NCBI GenBank assembly: GCA_032115775.1 | Contig: JAUMBL010000109.1 | Location: forward strand, 1-28,197 | Reading direction: 5' to 3' | From: M3007 sp032115775 | GTDB taxonomy: Bacteria; Bacteroidota; Bacteroidia; Chitinophagales; Saprospiraceae | DNA: 28,197 bases | In this document: positions 22,902-28,197 of the stretch, in pieces | Layout: each line of letters begins with the position of its first letter | Position numbering within the stretch: the stretch's first letter is position 1 | The notes under the pieces: model-generated | What the model saw: only the letters and a program-made list of their open reading frames with translations | Told to the model about the DNA's origin: nothing | Database searches by the model: none | Made by a program: the position numbers and the translations under genes

Positions 22902-25900
22902 CTATTCCTTCCCCACAATCTTCACCGTCCATACCCCACCCGCCGTCTGCAACATAGCCACGTACACGCCGGACATCGGTAATTCCACGCGGCGCTCGTG
23001 CGCGCCCGCGTCGTACGTATCTGTGTGCGCATACACCACCCGACCGGAAGCGTCCAGGAGGCTCAAGCGCGCCTCGCAGGCGACCGGCAGCTCAAACTGC
23101 AGGCGCGTGCTCCCGGCGGCCGGATTGGGCAGCGCCCGCAACCAGCCGGATTTTTCCGCTTCCGCAGAGCCGGATTGCCCGCTCGACCGATCGAAGCGCA
23201 ACTGGAAGGGCCGCGCCGTCAGATCGTCCGTGTAGGCCTCGGCCGGCAGGACGGCCTCGTCCAATCCAAGTACCTCGCTCAGCCACCTGCCGCTCTCCAA
23301 CGCCGTAAATCGAAGGGTAAAAATGGCCGATCCTGCTTCCAGCGACTGGCTTTCGGCGCCGTATTGCAAGACCCGAATCTCGCCGCCGCCGGCGTTCCAC
23401 AAGCCCCATTGGAGGCGGTCGTCCAGTTCGCTGCCCGCCGGTTCCGCCGCCGTCCACTGCAGGGCCGCCGGATCAAATGCGAGCGCAAACTGGAAGGACG
23501 CCAGGTCGGCGTAGCCCTCCACGCGGATCGGCAACGCAATCTCCGCGCCGGCAACCAAAGGCACATCGGCGCCGTACAGGACGACCGGCGCAGGCCGCAG
23601 GCCGGATGAAGGCCGCACAACGTCCAGCGATTTCAATCCGATGAAATCCAAGCCCTCAACCGGGCCGCAGAGCGCCTGCGGGTTGTTGAGCGTGATCCCC
23701 ACGGGCGGATTCCAGGGCGCGTTCACGCTCGGAAACACATGATCGGCATCTACAAATCGCCAAACCGGGGCGTTCCACAGGTTGCAGGCGGCCGGATTGC
23801 CCAACAAACACTGGTTGCCCAAAACCAAATCCAGCGTTGTAATCCGCCGATCCTGATTGGCGTCGGCGGCCAGCACCTCGTAACCGGTCTGGAATGGCTG
23901 TACAAACGTCAGGTGCCGCTGGATCCGGGTGAAGTCGGCAGCTGTCACGCTGTCGGTACGCAAGGCGGTCTTTGTCGGCAGAATGCTGAAATTGACGCCC
24001 GAAGCAGCCGTCAGCACGAATTGTCCGTCCACACCGGTCGTAACCGACCCGCTGCCGTCCAAGCCCAATGCCACCGTCGCGCCGGAAATATAACTCGAAC
24101 TGCCCGACCAGTGCCGCAGGGCGCCGGAGAAACTCTTGCACTGCCGGCAGACTTCCGCCGTGGCGGTCTGGACGCAGCCGCCGGCATCGGTGACGGTCAC
24201 TTCGTAGTCGCCCGCGCTCAGTCCGGAAATGGTTCCCGTGTTCATTTGGTTATTCCAGGCATAACTAAAGGGTTCAATGCCGCCGGTAATGGACAGGGCA
24301 ACCGCGCCGTCGAGGGTTCCGACGCAGGTTTCCGACGTGATCTGGGACGTGATTTGGAAGGTAGTTTGCGAAATGGTCACCGTGACATTTTCTACATCCG
24401 AGCAGCCGTTCGCGTTCGTCACCGTGACGGCGTACGGGCCGCCCTGACTGAGCACTAATTCCGCTGCGCTGCTGCCGGTGCTCCACAGTATCTGATCGCC
24501 GCCGGAGGCGGTCAGGGTGACGGACTGCCCCGCGCAAGCCTCCGGATCTCCGGAAATGACGGCATTCGGGGCCGTCTGCACCGCAAGGGTCGCCGAGGCG
24601 GTACCCGTGCAGCCGTTGACGGCAGTAACAGTTACGGTGTACGTACCGGACGTGGAGACGTTCACCGACTGGCTGGTTGCGCCCGTGCTCCAACTGTATG
24701 AAGCGCCGGCGGTGGCCGTCAGGGTGGTCGTTTCGTTGGCGCAAATTTGCAGATCGCCGGTGATTTGTACGCTCGGCGCGTTGTTTTGCGCCACCGTGGC
24801 GGTGGCGCTGCCCGTGCAGCCGTTGTCGGCCGTGACCGTCACGGTGTAGGAGCCTGGATTGCTGACGGTAAGGGCGGCCGTCTCAGCGCCGGTACTCCAA
24901 GAATAAGACGAGACGGACAGGAGGGTCTCGGAAGTCTCCAGCAGGGTGCTGATAAGCCGGCAGCCGTTTTTGTAAAATACGGCAACCGGATACACCACAC
25001 CGGTGTAGTTTGACTCAATCACGCCGGCACGAGCCGGACTGCTTCCGTTAATCGTGTAGGTAATCTCGCCGCCAACGCGGGTGATCTTGAATTTGACGAT
25101 ATTGCCCGCCGCCGCAGAGGTACTGGAGACGCCGTTTACCCAGGAACTGTTATAATTATATAAGGTGCTGCCCTGATCCAGGTACAACAGGCGCCCATTG
25201 CTTCCCAACCCGAGAATTTGAGCCGGGTTAGGGTCTGTTTTGGCGTATCCGAACATACAGTCGCCGAGACCCGCGCCCGTCGAAATCACTTGTATTTCGT
25301 ATTCCAGGCTAAAATCGCCGGTCAGCGCGGCAGCCTCCGCGCCATTGTCCCACCCGGCATAGCCTCCGACGACCTCCAACCCCAGAGCGCCGTAATCGGT
25401 CAGGTTCGCCGGCCGGGCTTTGACCCAGACAAGGGGGGCTGCGATGCCTGCCGTGAGGGTGGTGTTGCTGCCGGCACAGTAATCTAAATCTCCAATGATC
25501 CCCGCCGTCGGCGCCTGCAAGGCCTGCACCTGCACGGATTCGGTATCCGTACAGCCGTTCGCATCGGTGACGGTCACGCTGTACGCGCCCGCGCTGCTTG
25601 CCGTTATGGACGCCGTTTGGGCGCCGGTATTCCATAGATAGCCTTCCCCACCCGCGGCGGTCAATTCGGTATTCTCTGCCGGGCACAAGGACAAATCCCC
25701 GCCGATGCTCGCCGTCGGCAAACTATTCACCGCCACCGTCGCCGAGGCGGTACCCGTGCAGCCGTTGACGGCAGTAACTATTACGGTATAATTCCCGGCG
25801 GTAGAGACGTTCACCGACTGGCTGGTTGCGCCGGTACTCCAACTGTATGAAGCGCCGGCGGTGGCCGTCAGGGTGGTCGTTTCGTTGGCGCAAATTTGCA

Positions 25901-28197
25901 GGTCGCCGGTGATTTGTACGCTCGGCGCGTTGTTTTGCGCCACCGTGGCGGTGGCGCTGCCCGTGCAGCCGTTGTCGGCCGTGACCGTCACGGTGTAGGC
26001 CCCCTGATTGCTGACGGTAACAGCGGCCGTCTGGGCGCCCGTGCTCCAGGCGTAACCCGTACCGCCCGTGGCGGTTAGTTCCGTGGATTCGCCCGTGCAA
26101 AAGCTCGTCGAGCCGGTAATCATCGCCGTCGGCGCCTGCAAGGCCTGTACCTGAATGGATTCGGTATCCGTACAGCCGTTCCCATCGGTGACGGTCACGC
26201 TGTACGCGCCCGCGCTGCTTGCCGTTATGGACGCCGTCTGGGCGCCGGTGTTCCATAGATAGCCTTCACCGCCTGCGGCGGTCAGCTCGTTATTCCCTCC
26301 CGGGCACAAGGACAAATCCCCGCCGATGCTCGCCGTCGGCAAACTATTCACCGCCACCGTCGCCGAACCGACGCCGGTGCAACCCTGCCCGCCGGTAACT
26401 GTCACGGTGTAGGTACCGGATGTGGAGACGGTGATGGACTGGCTTGTAGCACCCGTGCTCCAGGCATAAGAAATACCTGCCGTAGCCGTCAGGGTGGTCG
26501 TTTCGCCCGCACAAAGGTCGGTCTCGCCGCTGATCGTCACAGCAACGGAGGTGACTTCCTCCACCACGGCCGTAGCCGTGCCAGTACAGCCGTTCGCATC
26601 CGTGACGGTCACGGTGTAGTCCCCGGCGCCGCTCACGGTGACGGCGGCCGTCTGGGCGCCCGTGCTCCAGGCGTAACCCGTACCGCCAGAGGCGGTTAAT
26701 TCCGTGGATTCGCCCGTGCAGAAGCTGAGCGAACCGCCGATCACCGCCGTCGGCGCCTGGAACGCCTGCACCTGCACGGATTCGGTATCCGTACAACCGT
26801 TGGCGGTGGTGACGGTGACGCTGTACGCGCCCGCACTGCTTGCAGTAATGGACGCCGTCTGGGCGCCCGTACTCCACAAATAGTCGGTTCCGCCGGCGGC
26901 AGTCAGGGTAGTGGTCGCTGCCGGACAAAAGCCGGGAGTGCCGCTGATAGATGCCGTGGGGCCTGGATTCACTGTGATCGTAAATGTTTTTGCGACGCCC
27001 GCACAACTCCCCGCGCTCGGCGTCACGGTAATGGTGGCCGTCACGGGCGTATTGCCGGTATTGACGGGCGTAAAGGACAGGCTGCCCGTCCCGCCGGCCA
27101 CCAGGCCGATGGCGGGATTGCTGTTAGTCCAAGTATAAACGGCGGCCGGATTGTTCCCGCTGAAAGTCACCGTGGCCGGGACGCCGTTGCACAGATTTTG
27201 GTTGGATACGTCGTTTACTGTGGGTATCTGATTGGCCTGCCCGGTCACCTGGATGCTGATCGCATTGCCGGGCGGCGCGTTCTGGCAGACTACAAAGGAC
27301 GCGGCGATTGTGTTTTGGCCGGGAACGGACAAGTTCACGCCGGTGGCGGTAATCACCGCCTGGCCGCCGACCGGAATCGCGGCCGCATTGACGAACGGCC
27401 CGAATACGCCGGTATTCGCCCCGGAAACGGCCAGACTCACCTGCGCCAATCCGGCAGGCAACACGCTCGACCCGGTATTGGTCACGGTAATCAGAAAGTT
27501 CTCTGAATCGGTTATGCCGCAATTGGAGGCCGGCTGGTGCGTCAGGCTTTGGATCTGCGCGAGGGGGTTTTGGATGGTGATCTCCGTCGAGGTCAGGAAG
27601 CCCCACTGCCCCGCCGCATTGCGCCCGCGCAGGTAGAGGCGATACACGCCCGGATTGAGGCACTGGGTGATGGCGAAGGGGATATTCTGAAGGCTTACCG
27701 TATCGGCAGGCGTCGGGATCGCAACCGGCGTCCCGTTCCCCACCCCAGGGTCGGTATTCACAAAATACTCCGCCGCAACGATCTGCTCCGCCATGGGCGG
27801 CGGCGCAGGCGGCGGGGGCGGCGCTACGTAAAATACCTGCCGGTGCGTAAAGCCCCACTGCCCGACGACATTCCGGCCGCGGATATACAGGTTGTGAAAG
27901 CCCGGCGATAAGCCCGTGACGTTCAGATCAAAAGCCCCGGTGAGCGTATCCGCCGGCGTGGGAACCGCGATCGGCGTCCCGTTCCCCACCCCAGGGTCGG
28001 TATTCACAAAATACTCCGCCGCAACGATCTGCTCCGGCATGGGCGGCGGCGCAGACGGCGGGGGCGGCGCTACGTAAAATACCTGCCGGTGCGTAAAGCC
28101 CCATTGCCCGACGACATTCCGGCCGCGGATATACAGGTTGTGAAAGCCCGGCGATAAGCCCGTGACGTTCAGATCAAATGCGCCGGTGAGCGTATCC
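22902..28197 (-). CDS. Giant Ig-like/SprB repeat surface protein with T9SS sorting domain (5' end outside window)
   Basis: The stop is TAG at 22902-22904. The frame is open to the right edge, so the internal Met at 28040 is not the start: the repeat already in progress there continues upstream. About 1,764 codons are visible. In order (residues counted from the Met at 28040): tandem EYFVNTDPG repeats with proline-rich linkers (to about 150); a CARDB/anchor-like domain (about 160-270); Ig-like repeats (about 275-1229); a SprB repeat (about 1233-1297); a carboxypeptidase-regulatory-like stretch; a dockerin-like segment (about 1358-1417, ADANQDRRITTLDLVL); a cohesin-like domain (about 1481-1604); and a T9SS type A C-terminal domain (about 1631-1712, PNPAAGSTRLQFELP, ending KIVGKE). 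The T9SS domain directs export across the outer membrane and attachment or release at the surface. Adhesion or motility-related binding is likely. No enzyme domain was seen. Confidence 0.94.
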   Translation of the reverse strand, partial: DTLTGAFDLNVTGLSPGFHNLYIRGRNVVGQWGFTHRQVFYVAPPPPSAPPPMPEQIVAAEYFVNTDPGVGNGTPIAVPTPADTLTGAFDLNVTGLSPGFHNLYIRGRNVVGQWGFTHRQVFYVAPPPPPAPPPMAEQIVAAEYFVNTDPGVGNGTPVAIPTPADTVSLQNIPFAITQCLNPGVYRLYLRGRNAAGQWGFLTSTEITIQNPLAQIQSLTHQPASNCGITDSENFLITVTNTGSSVLPAGLAQVSLAVSGANTGVFGPFVNAAAIPVGGQAVITATGVNLSVPGQNTIAASFVVCQNAPPGNAISIQVTGQANQIPTVNDVSNQNLCNGVPATVTFSGNNPAAVYTWTNSNPAIGLVAGGTGSLSFTPVNTGNTPVTATITVTPSAGSCAGVAKTFTITVNPGPTASISGTPGFCPAATTTLTAAGGTDYLWSTGAQTASITASSAGAYSVTVTTANGCTDTESVQVQAFQAPTAVIGGSLSFCTGESTELTASGGTGYAWSTGAQTAAVTVSGAGDYTVTVTDANGCTGTATAVVEEVTSVAVTISGETDLCAGETTTLTATAGISYAWSTGATSQSITVSTSGTYTVTVTGGQGCTGVGSATVAVNSLPTASIGGDLSLCPGGNNELTAAGGEGYLWNTGAQTASITASSAGAYSVTVTDGNGCTDTESIQVQALQAPTAMITGSTSFCTGESTELTATGGTGYAWSTGAQTAAVTVSNQGAYTVTVTADNGCTGSATATVAQNNAPSVQITGDLQICANETTTLTATAGASYSWSTGATSQSVNVSTAGNYTVIVTAVNGCTGTASATVAVNSLPTASIGGDLSLCPAENTELTAAGGEGYLWNTGAQTASITASSAGAYSVTVTDANGCTDTESVQVQALQAPTAGIIGDLDYCAGSNTTLTAGIAAPLVWVKARPANLTDYGALGLEVVGGYAGWDNGAEAAALTGDFSLEYEIQVISTGAGLGDCMFGYAKTDPNPAQILGLGSNGRLLYLDQGSTLYNYNSSWVNGVSSTSAAAGNIVKFKITRVGGEITYTINGSSPARAGVIESNYTGVVYPVAVFYKNGCRLISTLLETSETLLSVSSYSWSTGAETAALTVSNPGSYTVTVTADNGCTGSATATVAQNNAPSVQITGDLQICANETTTLTATAGASYSWSTGATSQSVNVSTSGTYTVTVTAVNGCTGTASATLAVQTAPNAVISGDPEACAGQSVTLTASGGDQILWSTGSSAAELVLSQGGPYAVTVTNANGCSDVENVTVTISQTTFQITSQITSETCVGTLDGAVALSITGGIEPFSYAWNNQMNTGTISGLSAGDYEVTVTDAGGCVQTATAEVCRQCKSFSGALRHWSGSSSYISGATVALGLDGSGSVTTGVDGQFVLTAASGVNFSILPTKTALRTDSVTAADFTRIQRHLTFVQPFQTGYEVLAADANQDRRITTLDLVLGNQCLLGNPAACNLWNAPVWRFVDADHVFPSVNAPWNPPVGITLNNPQALCGPVEGLDFIGLKSLDVVRPSSGLRPAPVVLYGADVPLVAGAEIALPIRVEGYADLASFQFALAFDPAALQWTAAEPAGSELDDRLQWGLWNAGGGEIRVLQYGAESQSLEAGSAIFTLRFTALESGRWLSEVLGLDEAVLPAEAYTDDLTARPFQLRFDRSSGQSGSAEAEKSGWLRALPNPAAGSTRLQFELPVACEARLSLLDASGRVVYAHTDTYDAGAHERRVELPMSGVYVAMLQTAGGVWTVKIVGKE
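22905..24350 (-). other. SprB repeat, dockerin-like, cohesin-like and T9SS domains
   Basis: A SprB repeat (about 24345-24150) shows ETCVGTLDGAVALSITGG, then AYSW-like YAWNN and GLSAGDYEVTVTDAGGC. A dockerin type I-like segment (about 23970-23790) has one good Ca-binding loop, DANQDRRITTLDLVL, and a poorer one around TDSVTAADFTRIQRHL. A cohesin-like beta-sandwich (about 23600-23230) contains VEGYADLASFQFALAFDP, LQWGLWNAGG and IFTLRFTAL. The T9SS type A domain (about 23150-22905) contains LPNPAAGSTRLQFELP, ARLSLLDASGRVV and GVYVAMLQT. Confidence 0.8.
24355..26985 (-). repeat. Ten Ig-like repeats in a three-repeat higher-order period
   Basis: Each repeat is about 69 residues (CxGExTxLTAxGGxxYxWSTGAQT, then GxYTVTVTxxNGCT). 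Types alternate strictly: repeats 1, 4 and 7 carry TASITASSAGAYSVTVT and end TDTES..VQA; 2, 5 and 8 are the YxWSTGAxTAAxTVS type; 3, 6 and 9 carry YxWSTGATSQS. The period is 207 codons (621 bp), with near-identical DNA between sets. Repeat 8 holds a 176-codon insert, so repeats 6 and 9 are 1,149 bp apart (621 + 528). Repeat 10 is more diverged and ends the array. Confidence 0.9.
24912..25445 (-). other. Domain inserted inside the eighth Ig-like repeat
   Basis: Repeat 8 starts normally (GDLDYCAGSNTTLTAG) and resumes at SYSWSTGAETAAL. Between them are 176 extra residues with a different composition, including VWVKARPANLTDYGALGLEV, GWDNGAEAAALTGDFSLEYE, FKITRVGGEITYTING and VVYPVAVFYKNG. The strand pattern suggests a jelly-roll or concanavalin-like lectin fold. 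The insert is in frame and the host repeat continues cleanly on both sides. Confidence 0.75.
27705..28197 (-). repeat. 243-bp tandem repeats with Pro-rich linkers
   Basis: The unit EQIVAAEYFVNTDPGVGNG, then FHNLYIRGRNVVGQWGFTHR and a VAPPPPPAPPP linker, recurs every 81 residues (243 bp). Two linker-containing copies are nearly identical in DNA. A third, diverged copy ends the series at about 27580 (YRLYLRGRNAAGQWGFLTS). The rightmost copy is cut by the window edge, so the number of copies is unknown. Confidence 0.85.

Noticed and set aside
24595..26005. Repetitive DNA considered as a CRISPR-like or recombination-site array
   Set aside because: The repeats coincide exactly with in-frame Ig-like domains of about 207 bp. 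There are no short repeats with unique spacers.
26344..27006. Minus-strand frame of 220 codons overlapping the Ig-like repeats
   Set aside because: It is a frame-shifted reading of the Ig-like repeat DNA. Its apparent repeats arise from the repeats of the true frame.
27702..28040. Met at 28040 as the start of the right-hand giant protein
   Set aside because: The frame is open to 28197 and encodes the same repeat unit (GLSPGFHNLYIRGRNVVGQW) upstream, and no signal peptide follows this Met.

Overview
The window looks like a Bacteroidota chromosome segment, probably from the Saprospiria or a nearby class. The evidence is a type IX secretion (T9SS) type A sorting domain, a SprB repeat, HYR, CARDB and Ig-like arrays of the kind found in these bacteria, and no Shine-Dalgarno motif before the starts. 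The genus cannot be named from sequence alone. All three genes are on the minus strand, so transcription runs from right to left.

Layout in order of transcription. (1) 28197-22902 is the 3' part of a giant secreted repeat protein: 243-bp tandem repeats with proline-rich linkers, ten Ig-like repeats arranged in sets of three, a SprB repeat, a dockerin-like segment, a cohesin-like domain and a T9SS sorting domain. Its start lies beyond the right edge. (2) 22901-22626 is a short gap holding a 162-bp miniature inverted-repeat element (MITE) with 16-bp terminal inverted repeats and an exact 8-bp target duplication, plus a solitary extra copy of its right end. (3) 22625-21879 is a LuxR-type helix-turn-helix regulator with a PAS-like N-terminal half. 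(4) 21878-21419 is an AT-rich gap with at most a weak Bacteroidota-type promoter. (5) 21418-1 is one uninterrupted reading frame of more than 7,139 codons that leaves the window at the left edge. It has a signal peptide, a jelly-roll-like domain and FN3, then nine parallel beta-helix modules that mostly alternate with CARDB domains, interrupted by HYR repeats and a LamG/Ig insert, and it ends in a CARDB tandem.

The genes fit a cell-surface locus: two very large exported, probably adhesive proteins on either side of a regulator that may control one or both. Export through T9SS is directly supported only for the right-hand protein. The C-terminus of the left-hand protein is outside the window.

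The most notable observations are the MITE with its target duplication just upstream of the regulator, the three-repeat higher-order period with a domain inserted into one Ig repeat, the domain inserted into the third HYR repeat, and a nearly identical block of about 1 kb in two neighbouring beta-helix modules.
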